Part shown: positions 17,765 through 26,565 of the stretch, piece by piece
Layout: every line of letters starts with the position of its first letter
How positions within the stretch are numbered: the first letter of the stretch is position 1
DNA from: Halodesulfurarchaeum sp. HSR-GB
GTDB lineage: Archaea > Halobacteriota > Halobacteria > Halobacteriales > Halobacteriaceae
NCBI RefSeq assembly: GCF_031432215.1
Contig: NZ_JAVKGN010000001.1
Span: forward strand, 1,727,421 to 1,791,420
Length of the DNA stretch: 64,000 nucleotides
Direction of reading: 5' to 3'
The notes under the pieces: model-generated
Told to the model about the DNA's origin: nothing
Databases searched by the model: none
The model's input: only the letters and a program-made list of their open reading frames with translations
Program-made: the position numbers and the translations under genes

Positions 17765-18019
17765 TCACGAAGCGTCTCCGCTTTGGTCCATTAATCGTCC
17801 CAGGCGGCCTTTTTGCTGGGTCGCGTGTTCGCTTCGCCGTGAATCGACTGCTTCAGAGACCGCTTCGGCGGTGTCTTCGGCAAGCAACCCGTGAAAATCC
17901 TGCAGTTTGACACCGGCTATCAGCCGGTTCACGACGTCACTGAAGCTCTCGTTCTCCCGTTTTTTGGCCTTCAAGCGCTTGTAGGCGTCTTCGGTGAGGG
18001 AAACCGTCTTCCTCGACAC
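17765..18019 (-). CDS. Orphan VapB-type antitoxin (DUF217-like)
   Basis: This 84-residue protein (SRKTVSLTEDAYKRLKAKKRENESFSDVVNRLI) is clearly of the VapB/DUF217 group. The GTG at 18019 is chosen because the family begins at this point; the upstream in-frame ATG at 18079 adds uncharacteristic residues. No PIN-domain gene lies downstream: the 54 bases to the epimerase stop are too short. It may be a solitary regulator or a leftover of a lost vapBC pair. Confidence 0.72.
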   Translation of the reverse strand: MSRKTVSLTEDAYKRLKAKKRENESFSDVVNRLIAGVKLQDFHGLLAEDTAEAVSEAVDSRRSEHATQQKGRLGRLMDQSGDAS

Positions 18020-18084
18020 ATGCCAGATTAGTATCTGTAAATAGTTAGTAATTGGGTCCAGACAAAATCCGAAACCCAAACCGA

Positions 18085-18924
18085 TCAGCCCTCCAGGGAT
18101 TCATACTCCCAGGTCAGTTCGAACAGCCGGTTCATCCCGGCCACGAAGGATGCGTTCTCGGTGACTGCCGCCTGTCGAAGCGCCAGCGGGATGTCCTCCT
18201 CCTCGACCAGGAACAGAGCCTTCCCGGACTCGTACTCCATACTCGGATCGGCCAGCGTGCCGCGGACGGGGAGTTTCGACTCGCTGATTCGATAGTCGAC
18301 ACCCGCGATAGCATCGAGTGTGTCCATTCGCTCAGCCTGGACGGCCTGGTTATCGGGTTCGAGATACTCTTCGTGAACGAAGAGCACCCGCACGTCAACC
18401 CCACGATCCGCGGCGGCAGACAGGGCCTCCTTGACGGCCGGGAGATACTCGAAACTCTTCGTGAAGACTCGAATCCGCTCCTCGGCCGCGGCATAGAGCT
18501 GGCGGGTCTCCCGTTCGGAGACCTCACCCACGTCGACCACCCAGAAGAGTTCCTCCGTTGGCGTGATGTCCTGGCTGGCCGCCTCGAAGCGACTCTGGAA
18601 GGTCTCGAGGAACGCCTCGCGCATCGACTGGATCGACTGACGCTCGGATTCGAAGGTCTGGCGACGGTTCTCGATGGCCCGATCGAGGATCTCCGCGGGG
18701 GGCTTTGGCTGGTACTCCTTCGGCCGGCCCGGGATGACCTTGAGGAACCCACGGTCGCTCAGTTCGGAGAGGACGTCGTAGATGCGAGCCTTGGGAATAC
18801 CCGTAGCCTCCGAGAGTGTGGGAGCGGTCGTCCGGCCGATGGTGAGCAACTCCGTGAGGGCCCGGACCTCGTACTCGCCGAGATCGAGGCGTTCGAGCAG
18901 CCACTCGGGATCCGGTTCGTCCAT
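18085..18924 (-). CDS. TrmB-family transcriptional regulator
   Basis: This 279-residue protein has an N-terminal winged helix (LLERLDLGEYEVRALTELLTIG, TAPTLSEATGIPKARIYDVLSEL, GRPKEYQPKPP) typical of TrmB, then a coiled-coil-like stretch and a C-terminal PLD-like sugar-sensing domain. TrmB regulators sense sugars and control sugar or glycan genes. It is divergent from a small gene (19004) and upstream of glmU-like/glmS. A 10-bp inverted repeat lies just before its start. The family call is firm; the target set is inferred. Confidence 0.9.
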   Translation of the reverse strand: MDEPDPEWLLERLDLGEYEVRALTELLTIGRTTAPTLSEATGIPKARIYDVLSELSDRGFLKVIPGRPKEYQPKPPAEILDRAIENRRQTFESERQSIQSMREAFLETFQSRFEAASQDITPTEELFWVVDVGEVSERETRQLYAAAEERIRVFTKSFEYLPAVKEALSAAADRGVDVRVLFVHEEYLEPDNQAVQAERMDTLDAIAGVDYRISESKLPVRGTLADPSMEYESGKALFLVEEEDIPLALRQAAVTENASFVAGMNRLFELTWEYESLEG

Positions 18925-18948
18925 TCGTCCCGTGGATCACGGGGCGCG

Positions 18949-18976
18949 GGCAAAAAGGGGTCGGTACCTTTTTGCC
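18949..18976. promoter_or_regulatory. Perfect inverted repeat (candidate TrmB operator)
   Basis: GGCAAAAAGG at 18949-18958 and CCTTTTTGCC at 18967-18976 form a perfect 10-bp inverted repeat with an 8-base spacer. It lies 25 to 52 bases upstream of the TrmB ATG and 28 to 55 bases upstream of the small gene on the other strand, at the shared divergent promoter. The size and place fit a dimeric-repressor site. No second copy was noticed. Confidence 0.55.
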
Positions 18977-19003
18977 GCGGGCTCACGATGAGTGACTAAG
19001 AAA

Positions 19004-19150
19004 ATGAGTAACCAGCTGTCGGAGCCGGAACCCGACGGGGAGGACCCCGATCGGGCCCATCTGGCGGACGTCGAGAGCGGAGCCGGGTGCACGGAGATCT
19101 GGGAAACGCTCAGCGAACAGCGGGCCGAAGCTGAAGCGACTGAGGACTGA
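19004..19150 (+). CDS. Small acidic protein, 48 residues
   Basis: An ATG at 19004 opens a 49-codon frame ending TGA at 19148-19150: MSNQLSEPEPDGEDPDRAHL... then AGCTEIWETLSEQRAEAEA. Codons are GC-rich at third positions as in neighbouring genes and composition is strongly acidic, as in haloarchaeal proteins. A central Gly-Cys-Thr is present. It reads away from TrmB and shares its operator region, so it may be TrmB-controlled. The product is of unknown function; small proteins like this are often overlooked. Confidence 0.6.
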   Translation: MSNQLSEPEPDGEDPDRAHLADVESGAGCTEIWETLSEQRAEAEATED

Positions 19151-19220
19151 TGGGTACTTGTGTTTCGCGGGGGTTTGAATACGTAGCCCGACCGATTGCC
19201 AATATGCGAGTCCACCACCC

Positions 19221-20372
19221 ATGAAGGCAGTCATCCTGGCCGCTGGCGAGGGTCAGCGGCTCTCCCCCCTGACGAACGTCCGCCCGAAACCGATGCTTCC
19301 AGTCGCGAACGAACCGATTCTGGCACGGGTCATCGAGGCCGTCTCCGCGGCCGGCATCGAGGAGATCCTCCTCGTGGTCGGCTACAAGTCCGACCGCATC
19401 CAGCAGGCGATCGGCGACGGCGACGACTGGGGTGTCGATGTCACCTACGTAACGCAGGCAAAACAGCTCGGTACTGGAGACGCCGTCCTGCAGGCCGAGC
19501 CCCACGTTGCGGAGGACTTCCTGGTGCTGAACGGTGATCGGGTCACCGACAGCCAGGTCCTCACCGACGTCATCGAACGTCGCGAGGCGACCGGCGAGAC
19601 GGTCATGGCTGTCACACGGGCCGAAGAGCGCTCCCTCTATGGCGTGGTCGAGTTGGACGGCGATCGAGTCATCGACATCATCGAGAAACCCGAGCCACAC
19701 GAGATCGACTCGGATCTGATCAACGCCGGGGTGTACGCCTTCGGGCCGGAGATCTTCGAGGCCATTCGGGCGACCTCGACACACGGGGAACTCGAACTGA
19801 CCGACGTGCTCTCGTTCCACCTGGATCGCCAACCGATTCAGGCCGTTCCCGACCGGCAGCCCTGGCTCGACGTCAGCCGCCCCTGGGACCTGCTCTCGGT
19901 CAATGCGGCGTTGCTCGACGAGGAGGATACGGGCGATCGGGCGTCGATCGATCCGACGGCCGCCGTCTCCGCTGGCGTGGCACTCGGATCAAACGTCCAG
20001 GTCTACCCGAACGCCACCGTCTTGAACGGGACGGCGATCGGCGACAACGTCACGATCGGGCCGAACGCCACGGTCTCGAACTCGATTCTGATGGCCGACG
20101 TGACAGTCGAGGCTGGCGCAGTCGTCCGGGACGCCATCGTCGCGGAGAACGTCACGATCGGGCCGAACGCGACCATCGTGGGCGGGAAAGCCGACGTGAT
20201 CCTGCAGGAGACCGTGCATCGCGACGTGACCCTCGGCGGCGTGATCGGAGACAACGCAATCATGGGGGGTGCGGTGACGGTCCATCCCGGGAGTTTCGTC
20301 GGCAACGGAGCAACAGTGGCACACGGCGCACAGATCGACGGCCGCATCGAACCGAACGGAACGGTCCAATAA
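19221..20372 (+). CDS. glmU: GlmU-like bifunctional N-acetylglucosamine-1-P uridylyl/acetyltransferase
   Basis: This 383-residue protein has the nucleotidyltransferase motif LAAGEGQRLSPLTNVRPKP, VLNGDRVTD, DIIEKPEPHE and WLDVSRPWDLL, followed by a left-handed beta-helix of hexapeptide repeats (from about residue 235). It makes UDP-GlcNAc from glucosamine-1-phosphate or a close analogue. Its stop shares one base with the glmS start (TAATG), so it forms an operon with GlmS, a direct metabolic pairing. A diverged second copy is at 12626. The start ATG at 19221 is the only family-like choice. Confidence 0.92.
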   Translation: MKAVILAAGEGQRLSPLTNVRPKPMLPVANEPILARVIEAVSAAGIEEILLVVGYKSDRIQQAIGDGDDWGVDVTYVTQAKQLGTGDAVLQAEPHVAEDFLVLNGDRVTDSQVLTDVIERREATGETVMAVTRAEERSLYGVVELDGDRVIDIIEKPEPHEIDSDLINAGVYAFGPEIFEAIRATSTHGELELTDVLSFHLDRQPIQAVPDRQPWLDVSRPWDLLSVNAALLDEEDTGDRASIDPTAAVSAGVALGSNVQVYPNATVLNGTAIGDNVTIGPNATVSNSILMADVTVEAGAVVRDAIVAENVTIGPNATIVGGKADVILQETVHRDVTLGGVIGDNAIMGGAVTVHPGSFVGNGATVAHGAQIDGRIEPNGTVQ

Positions 20373-22171
20373 TGTGTGGAATTACCGGCTACGTCGGCGA
20401 TCGCGACGCGCTCCCGATCGTCTCCTCGACACTGGCGAACCTGGAGTACCGGGGGTACGATTCCGCGGGTGTCGCCCTGGGGAACTCCGAACTGGAGATC
20501 TACAAGGCCGAGGGCAAGATCGGGGAATTGACGCTTCCGGACAGTTCCACGGCGCGAAGCGGGATCGGTCACACACGGTGGTCGACTCACGGGCCGCCAA
20601 CGGACGAGAACGCCCACCCCCACACGGACTGTACGGGGGAAATCGCAGTCGTCCACAACGGCATCATCGAGAACCACGCCGAGTTGCGGGCCGAACTGGG
20701 AGCGAACCACACCTTCACGAGCGACACGGACACGGAAGTCGTCCCGCACCTGATCGAGGAACACTGGGATGGCGGGGACTTGCTCGACGCCGTGTCAGCG
20801 GTCGTCGATCGGCTTGCGGGGAGTTTCGCCATCGCGGTGCTCGTTGAGGGCCGGAACGAGATCGTGGCCGCACGCCAGGACAGTCCGCTCGTGATCGGTC
20901 ACGGCGACGGCGAAAACTTCCTGGCGAGTGACGTGCCGGCCTTCGTCGAGCACTCCCGGGACGTGACCTTCCTCGAAGACGGGGACGTCGCCCGGATCGC
21001 GCCGGATGGGGTGGAGATCTACCACGACGGCGAGCGAATCGAACGGGAGCGGACAGCAATCGAGTGGGAGGCCGAAGCCGCGGAGAAAGGCGGCTACGAG
21101 CACTTCATGCTCAAGGAGATCCACGAGCAGCCCCGGGCGCTGCGCCAGGCGCTAACCGGACGGGTGGACGCGCTTTCCGGAGACGTGGATCTGGACCTGG
21201 GACTGCCCGAAGAGTATCTGCAATCCCTGGAGGAGATCCAGATCGTCGCGGCGGGGACCTCCTATCACGCCGGGTTGTACGCCAAACAGTTGCTGGAAGA
21301 CCTGGCGGACGTTCGCGTGACCACGCACGTCGCAAGCGAGTACGAGGTGGGCGGGGGGCGGGACCCCTGGCAGACGCTGGTCATGGCGATCACCCAGAGT
21401 GGGGAAACCGCCGACACCCTGGGGGCCCTCCGAAGGGCCAAAGCGAGCGGTGCGCGCACGCTGGCCATGACGAACACGGTCGGGAGCACGGTCACTCGCG
21501 AGGCCGACGAGACCGTTTACATCCACGCCGGGCCGGAGATCGGCGTGGCAGCGACGAAGACCTTCGTCTCGCAAGTGGCGACGGCGACGATGCTGGCAGT
21601 CGCGCTTGGGCGGGTTCGAGGAACGCTGAGTCGGGACGAGGCCGGGGCGGTGCTCGACTCGCTCCGTGGGTTGCCCGGCGCGATCCAGCAGGTGCTCGAT
21701 CGGGAGGCCGAGATCGAGGCGATCGCCCAGGAGTACGCCGACCGCGAGGCCTTCTTCTTCCTCGGGCGTCGGCTAGGGTACCCAGTCGCCCTTGAGGGAG
21801 CGCTGAAGCTGAAGGAGATCTCCTACGATCACGCGGAGGGATTCGCGGCCGGTGAGCTGAAACACGGGCCGCTGGCGCTCGTGACCGAGAACGTGCTCGT
21901 GCTGTCGGTGTTGACTGACGGCTCCAATCCGGAAGCGACGCTGCACAACGTGGCCGAAGTGGACACCCGCGGGGCGGCGACAGTTGGATTCGGTGAACCA
22001 AACGGCGAGCAGAATGTACTAGACCAGTCTTTCCCAGTGCCCGAAGCCGGATTACTAGAGCCGGTTGTCGCGAACGTCTACATGCAGCTGTTCGCGTATC
22101 ACGTCGCCCGTTCGAAAGGGCGAGCGATCGACAAGCCGCGAAATCTGGCGAAGAGCGTTACCGTGCAGTGA
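20372..22171 (+). CDS. glmS: Glutamine-fructose-6-phosphate aminotransferase GlmS
   Basis: This 599-residue protein begins MCGITGYVGDRDALP, with the catalytic Cys2 of the class II glutaminase domain. The glutaminase domain (to about residue 235; LEYRGYDSAGVAL, GHTRWSTHG) is followed by two SIS isomerase domains (AAGTSYHAG, ITQSGETADT) and the C-terminal AKSVTVQ. It converts fructose-6-phosphate and glutamine to glucosamine-6-phosphate, the first step to UDP-GlcNAc. It is translationally coupled to the glmU-like gene upstream. Length and all key segments are normal. Confidence 0.96.
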   Translation: MCGITGYVGDRDALPIVSSTLANLEYRGYDSAGVALGNSELEIYKAEGKIGELTLPDSSTARSGIGHTRWSTHGPPTDENAHPHTDCTGEIAVVHNGIIENHAELRAELGANHTFTSDTDTEVVPHLIEEHWDGGDLLDAVSAVVDRLAGSFAIAVLVEGRNEIVAARQDSPLVIGHGDGENFLASDVPAFVEHSRDVTFLEDGDVARIAPDGVEIYHDGERIERERTAIEWEAEAAEKGGYEHFMLKEIHEQPRALRQALTGRVDALSGDVDLDLGLPEEYLQSLEEIQIVAAGTSYHAGLYAKQLLEDLADVRVTTHVASEYEVGGGRDPWQTLVMAITQSGETADTLGALRRAKASGARTLAMTNTVGSTVTREADETVYIHAGPEIGVAATKTFVSQVATATMLAVALGRVRGTLSRDEAGAVLDSLRGLPGAIQQVLDREAEIEAIAQEYADREAFFFLGRRLGYPVALEGALKLKEISYDHAEGFAAGELKHGPLALVTENVLVLSVLTDGSNPEATLHNVAEVDTRGAATVGFGEPNGEQNVLDQSFPVPEAGLLEPVVANVYMQLFAYHVARSKGRAIDKPRNLAKSVTVQ

Positions 22172-22186
22172 AAGTTGTGTCGGGTT

Positions 22187-22210
22187 CCCACATAAAGAAC
22201 GTTTTGTGGG
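22187..22210 (+). terminator. Hairpin after glmS
   Basis: CCCACA and TGTGGG form a 6-bp stem with a 12-base loop just past the glmS stop. A T-rich stretch follows but no strong T-run, so it is a weak candidate for termination or RNA stability. Confidence 0.3.
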
Positions 22211-22266
22211 ATTGATTTCTGTTGCGGGGGCAAGATTATTGCAAGACCCACGCGTAGGATCTCCTA

Positions 22267-22518
22267 ATGAGTGGAACAGCAAAGACGGATGATCGTGGGC
22301 GGATCGTCATTCCCCGAGCGGTACGGGAGAAACACGGCGACCGCTACCGCATCGTCGAACTCGACGATCGAGTGGAACTCATTCCCCTCCGATCCGACCC
22401 AATCGAGGGGCTTCAGGACGCGGTCGGGGACGCGTTCGAGGGGAAGACGATCGCAGAAATCAAAGCCGAGGCCCGACAGACCGCTCGCGAGGAGGCCCTT
22501 TCCGAGGACACGACATGA
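22267..22518 (+). CDS. vapB: AbrB/MazE-type antitoxin (VapB-like)
   Basis: This 83-residue protein has the swapped-hairpin AbrB DNA-binding domain at its N-terminus (KTDDRGRIVIPRAVREKHGDRYRI) and an acidic helical C-terminus. Its stop overlaps the PIN-domain gene by 4 bases. It is the antitoxin and probable repressor of its own operon. It sits directly between glmS and the ABC exporter, unrelated to either. Confidence 0.88.
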   Translation: MSGTAKTDDRGRIVIPRAVREKHGDRYRIVELDDRVELIPLRSDPIEGLQDAVGDAFEGKTIAEIKAEARQTAREEALSEDTT

Positions 22519-22895
22519 TCTATGCGGACACGGACTTTTTCATCGCACTGGTCAAAGACGACGACTGGCTCCAATCGCGGGCCGCGGAGATCGCCCGTGA
22601 GTACGAGGGCGAAATATACACGTCCCGCAGTACGCTCCTCGAACTACTCGTCATCTCGGACCGATTCGAGTTCGATCGACTGGCCGCACTCAGCTACGCC
22701 CTGGATATCGCTCACGTCGAAGAAGACGAATCGGTGCTCTTCCGGGCGGCCGATTACATGGACCAGCACGGGCTCACTGCCTTCGACGCCTATCACGTCG
22801 CCTATGCCGATTCCGATCCGATAGTGTCCTCTGACAAACAGATCGAAGCGGTGACTGACCAGCGGATCGCGATCGAATCCGGAGAGCGGGATTGA
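22515..22895 (+). CDS. vapC: VapC-type PIN-domain toxin
   Basis: This 126-residue PIN protein shows IYADTDFFIAL (first Asp), LLELLV (Glu) and a late TAFDAYHVAYADSDPIVSSDKQ (Asp), the four-acid pattern of the fold. It is an RNase toxin paired with the AbrB-type antitoxin. It converges with the ABC exporter gene 22 bases away. All key residues seem present. Confidence 0.9.
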   Translation: MIYADTDFFIALVKDDDWLQSRAAEIAREYEGEIYTSRSTLLELLVISDRFEFDRLAALSYALDIAHVEEDESVLFRAADYMDQHGLTAFDAYHVAYADSDPIVSSDKQIEAVTDQRIAIESGERD

Positions 22896-22916
22896 GTTTC
22901 CAGTCGCCAGTTTGGG

Positions 22917-24710
22917 TTACTCTTTCGACTGAATCGCGTACAGCTCTGCGTACTCCCCATCCGCATCGAGTAACTCCCGGTGCGTGCCGGACTCGATGAT
23001 CTCACCAGCGTCGACAGTGTGAATCCGATCGGCGTTTTGCACCGTCGAGAGGCGATGGGCGATGGCGATCATCCCGTAATCCCGGTCCATCGACTCGATC
23101 GAGCGCTGGACTTGCCGTTCGAGATTGGAGTCCAAATCGCTCGTCGCCTCATCGAGGACGAGGAAATCGGCGTCTTTGAGGAGGGCCCTGGCGAGGGTGA
23201 CACGCTGGCGCTGGCCCCCGGAGAGACGAACACCGTCGTCACCCAGTTGTGAGTCATACCCCCGCGGGAGTTCGTTCAGGAATTCGTCCACCTTGGCGAT
23301 CTCACAGACTTCTTTTACTTCTTCGCGAGTGGCGTCCCGATTGCCGATCGTGACGTTGGCTTCGAGGGTGTCGTTAAAGATGTATGGCTGCTGGCGAACC
23401 ACCGCGATACGTTCGCGCCACTGGTCGATGTCGAACTCCTCGATCGGGGTGCCATCAGCGCGAATTTTGCCTTCGTCGGGGTCGTACATCCGGGCCAGAA
23501 GTGAGACGATCGTTGACTTGCCAGCGCCGGACTGGCCCACGAAGGCCACGAACTCGCCCCGCTCGACGTCGAAGGAGATGCCCTGCAGGACTGGTTCGTC
23601 TGGCTCGTAGGCGAAGTGAACGTCCTCGAACTCGATCTCATCGACGGACTGGACTGGTTTGTCCCCGTCCGGTTCCTCGTTCTCTGTGAGTCGGTCGAGG
23701 AACTCCTGGGTGCGGACGAGATGGGAGATATTCCCCTCCAGATTGTAGAAGAAGCTGTTGAGCGTGCTCACTCGTGGGGCGAGCTGGAACATCGCGATGA
23801 GGAAGATCCCGAGTTCGCCAAGGGAGAGCCCGGAGTAGGTAAACCCGACGTAGATGAGGACGAAAATCGTCAGCGCGGCGGCGAGCTGGTAGTAGTTCTG
23901 AATTGCGGCCTTGTTCCGGGTCAGATCGACACTCGAATCGGCGTACTGTTCGATCGACTCGCGGAACGAGGAAAAGACCTCATCGGAGAGGCCGAAGAGT
24001 TTGACGTCCCGCACACCCTGGGTGCCCGCCTGGACGGCCTCCTGGACTTCCTCGTTTGCCTGGGCGACTCGATTGCCCACAGTTACCGCCGGCTCGATGA
24101 CGAAGCGCAGGAGGACGGTAATCCCGCCCAAAAGAACGATCGCCAGGCCAGTCATCGTCGGCGTGATGTAGAGCATGACCCCCATGTAGACGGCGACGAG
24201 GAAGACGTACTCCATCGTCCGGACGCCATCGCGGATGACCCGGCCGGAATAGCGGGTCTCGGTGATGATGGCGTTGAGGACGTCATCGGAGCCTTCCGCA
24301 TCGAAGTAGCTGATCCGGGCCCCGAGTGCCCCCTCGAAGGCACGCGTGCGAAGTGACTTCTCGTAGTGTTTCGCGAGGATCGCCCGTAGCCAGGCGACCA
24401 GGAAGGAGAACGTGTACCGGATGATCATCACGAGTGCGACGCCGACGATCAGATAGCCCAGCGTGAACGGCAGGCCGACGAAGTCATAGAACGCGAGGAA
24501 GGTTTCGAGTACCGGGCCGCCCCCCTCAACTGGGCCCTCAGTCTGGGCGACTTCCAGGATGGGATAGATGAATCCCAGGCCGACGCCCTCGAGGACTGCG
24601 GCCAGGCCGCCGAAGAGAACGAGACCGAACGTGAACGTAGGGCGATAGGCGGCCACCCGACGGAGGGCCGCGATCTTTTCCACCCACGAAAGTTCATCTG
24701 CAGCAGTCAT
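22917..24710 (-). CDS. ABC exporter (fused membrane and ATPase), possible glycan flippase
   Basis: This 597-residue half-transporter has about six membrane helices in the first 320 residues and a C-terminal ATPase: Walker A GQSGAGKST, Q-loop VRQQPYIFN, signature LSGGQRQR and Walker B FLVLDEATS. The MsbA/PglK-like layout fits lipid or lipid-linked oligosaccharide export. It lies 75 bases from aglM on the same strand and within a glycosylation block, so flipping of lipid-linked glycans is a reasonable guess. A separate Wzx-type flippase exists at 33797. The transport direction and substrate are not shown by sequence. Confidence 0.9.
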   Translation of the reverse strand: MTAADELSWVEKIAALRRVAAYRPTFTFGLVLFGGLAAVLEGVGLGFIYPILEVAQTEGPVEGGGPVLETFLAFYDFVGLPFTLGYLIVGVALVMIIRYTFSFLVAWLRAILAKHYEKSLRTRAFEGALGARISYFDAEGSDDVLNAIITETRYSGRVIRDGVRTMEYVFLVAVYMGVMLYITPTMTGLAIVLLGGITVLLRFVIEPAVTVGNRVAQANEEVQEAVQAGTQGVRDVKLFGLSDEVFSSFRESIEQYADSSVDLTRNKAAIQNYYQLAAALTIFVLIYVGFTYSGLSLGELGIFLIAMFQLAPRVSTLNSFFYNLEGNISHLVRTQEFLDRLTENEEPDGDKPVQSVDEIEFEDVHFAYEPDEPVLQGISFDVERGEFVAFVGQSGAGKSTIVSLLARMYDPDEGKIRADGTPIEEFDIDQWRERIAVVRQQPYIFNDTLEANVTIGNRDATREEVKEVCEIAKVDEFLNELPRGYDSQLGDDGVRLSGGQRQRVTLARALLKDADFLVLDEATSDLDSNLERQVQRSIESMDRDYGMIAIAHRLSTVQNADRIHTVDAGEIIESGTHRELLDADGEYAELYAIQSKE

Positions 24711-24785
24711 CGAATTGGCGGGAGTTTCAAGCGTACGGGCATAAGGGTGGTGAATGCTGTCGGGATCGAGTGACGTCGCCGACGC

Positions 24786-26084
24786 CTACCAGGTGAGCCC
24801 TTCGTACACGATGCCGTCGCGACCCTCGATTACTCTGCGGCCGTCGATGACAACTGGCTCGACCATCGACTCGAACTCCGTGTCGAGGGCGGCGAATTCG
24901 TCCCAGTCGGTGACTACGAGCGCCGCAAACGCGTCCTCGAGGGCTGTGGCGGCTGAATCGGCGTACTCGATATCGGGGAAGTGGGCCTGCATGTTCGCGG
25001 TCGCGACGGGATCGTAGGCCACGACATTTGCATCGCGGTCCAGCAGGCCCTGGATGATCGGAATCGCTCTGGAGTTTCGTGTGTCATCCGTGCCGGGTTT
25101 GAACGCCAGGCCGAGCACGGCGACTCGTTTGTCTGCGACGTCGACGTGTTCGTCCAGCAGGTCGAGCATGCGTGTCGGCTGGTGGTCGTTGACCTCCCTG
25201 GCGGCTTCGAGCATCGGTGGCTCGTAGCCGGCCTGTGTTGCCGCTGCGATGATGGCATCCACGTCTTTCGGGAAGCAACTGCCGCCCCAGCCGACCCCGC
25301 TGCGAAGGAACTGCTCGCTGATGCGGTCGTCCAGCCCGATGGCCTCGGCCACCTCGTAGGCGTCCACGTCGAACTCCTTGCAGATGTTCCCGATGTCGTT
25401 GATGAGGCTGATCTTGCTGGCGAGGAAGGCGTTGTTCGCGTACTTGATCATCTCGGCCTCGCGAATCCCCGTGGCGAAGATCGGTGGCTCGCCTGTGGCT
25501 TGCTCGCGGAGCGGTTCGTACACGGATTCGAGCGTTTCCCGAGCCGCCGCGTCCTGGGTGCCCAGGACGATCTTGTGTGGTTCGAGGAAGTCCGTGACGG
25601 CAGAGCCCTCACGGAGGAATTCCGGGTTCATCGCGACATGGAAATCCTCGCCGGCCGCCTTTCCGGCGGTGGATTCGATGGCGGTGGCGACCAACTCCTC
25701 GGTCGTTCCGGGGATGACGGTACTCTTCACGACGACGAGATGTGGTGTCTCCTTCTCGGCGAGGACCTCTCCGACCGACTCGGCGGCGGCCTCGATGGAG
25801 GCCGTGTCGATGCTGCCGTCCTCGTTGGAGGGGGTAGGGAGTGCCAGAAACGTGACTTCTGTGTCGTGGATAGCCTCGTAATCGGTCGTTGCACTGAGTT
25901 TCGAGCCAGCGTGGGTCGCGATCAAATCGTCCAGGCCGGGTTCGTGGATCGGGGACTCGCCTGAGTTGATCGTCTCGACGATTTCCTCGTCGATATCCAC
26001 GTTTACTACCTCGTGGCCCAGGTCGGCAAAGCAGCCCGCAATCGTGGTTCCCACGTAGCCCGAACCGACGATACTGAGTTTCAT
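24786..26084 (-). CDS. aglM: UDP-sugar 6-dehydrogenase AglM
   Basis: This 432-residue protein begins [18 protein letters not shown] (NAD site) and has the UDP-glucose dehydrogenase active-site segment [12 protein letters not shown] with the catalytic Cys, plus [11 protein letters not shown] and [14 protein letters not shown]. It oxidises UDP-glucose (or UDP-ManNAc) to the uronic acid. In Haloferax, AglM makes UDP-glucuronate for AglG, which is also in this window. The ATG at 26084 gives the family length; 98 codons upstream of it are not family-like. Confidence 0.93.
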   Translation of the reverse strand: MKLSIVGSGYVGTTIAGCFADLGHEVVNVDIDEEIVETINSGESPIHEPGLDDLIATHAGSKLSATTDYEAIHDTEVTFLALPTPSNEDGSIDTASIEAAAESVGEVLAEKETPHLVVVKSTVIPGTTEELVATAIESTAGKAAGEDFHVAMNPEFLREGSAVTDFLEPHKIVLGTQDAAARETLESVYEPLREQATGEPPIFATGIREAEMIKYANNAFLASKISLINDIGNICKEFDVDAYEVAEAIGLDDRISEQFLRSGVGWGGSCFPKDVDAIIAAATQAGYEPPMLEAAREVNDHQPTRMLDLLDEHVDVADKRVAVLGLAFKPGTDDTRNSRAIPIIQGLLDRDANVVAYDPVATANMQAHFPDIEYADSAATALEDAFAALVVTDWDEFAALDTEFESMVEPVVIDGRRVIEGRDGIVYEGLTW

Positions 26085-26223
26085 TGCACGCGGGTTTGAC
26101 GGGGAACGGTTAAGGCGTTCTGAAAGACCGGTCTGCTGTTTGTCGTCTGCGCTCTCTTTCTGGCGTTCGTGATAATCGTTTCCTCGCACCGTTCCGAAAA
26201 AAGCGATGTATCCCCCAGATCGA

Positions 26224-26565
26224 TCATTCCCCGGACGAGGGTTCGAGATAAGCTTCGAGAGCGTCGACGACAGTTCGGACGAACGCCTCATCAAGGCGAC
26301 CTTGCCGCCGAACAATCGCGGCGTGCTTCGGGGACGCCACAGCCCATGGCGAAGCGTAGGACTGCCGAGGCATTCCACCCTCGACCCAATCCGCGTCGTC
26401 GAGTGGAATTCCCCCTTCGTGGGGCGTCGTTGTCAGTGTTACCGTCATGTACTCTTCGTCACCGAACGGATGGGTGTCGTTGTTGAGAATCAGCCATGGT
26501 CGAGGACTTTCCCCCGACTTGAACGGGTCCGGTCCCCAGACGACATCCCCACGCTGATAGCTCAT
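26224..26565 (-). CDS. MazF/PemK-like toxin
   Basis: This 113-residue protein begins [27 protein letters not shown], matching the MazF/PemK RNase fold start, and has [11 protein letters not shown] and a late [14 protein letters not shown]. It would be an mRNA interferase. Its ATG overlaps the stop of a MarR-like gene by 4 bases, and in this pair the antitoxin role probably belongs to that helix-turn-helix protein. The family is recognised with reasonable confidence; active-site residues were not checked in detail. Confidence 0.8.
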   Translation of the reverse strand: MSYQRGDVVWGPDPFKSGESPRPWLILNNDTHPFGDEEYMTVTLTTTPHEGGIPLDDADWVEGGMPRQSYASPWAVASPKHAAIVRRQGRLDEAFVRTVVDALEAYLEPSSGE

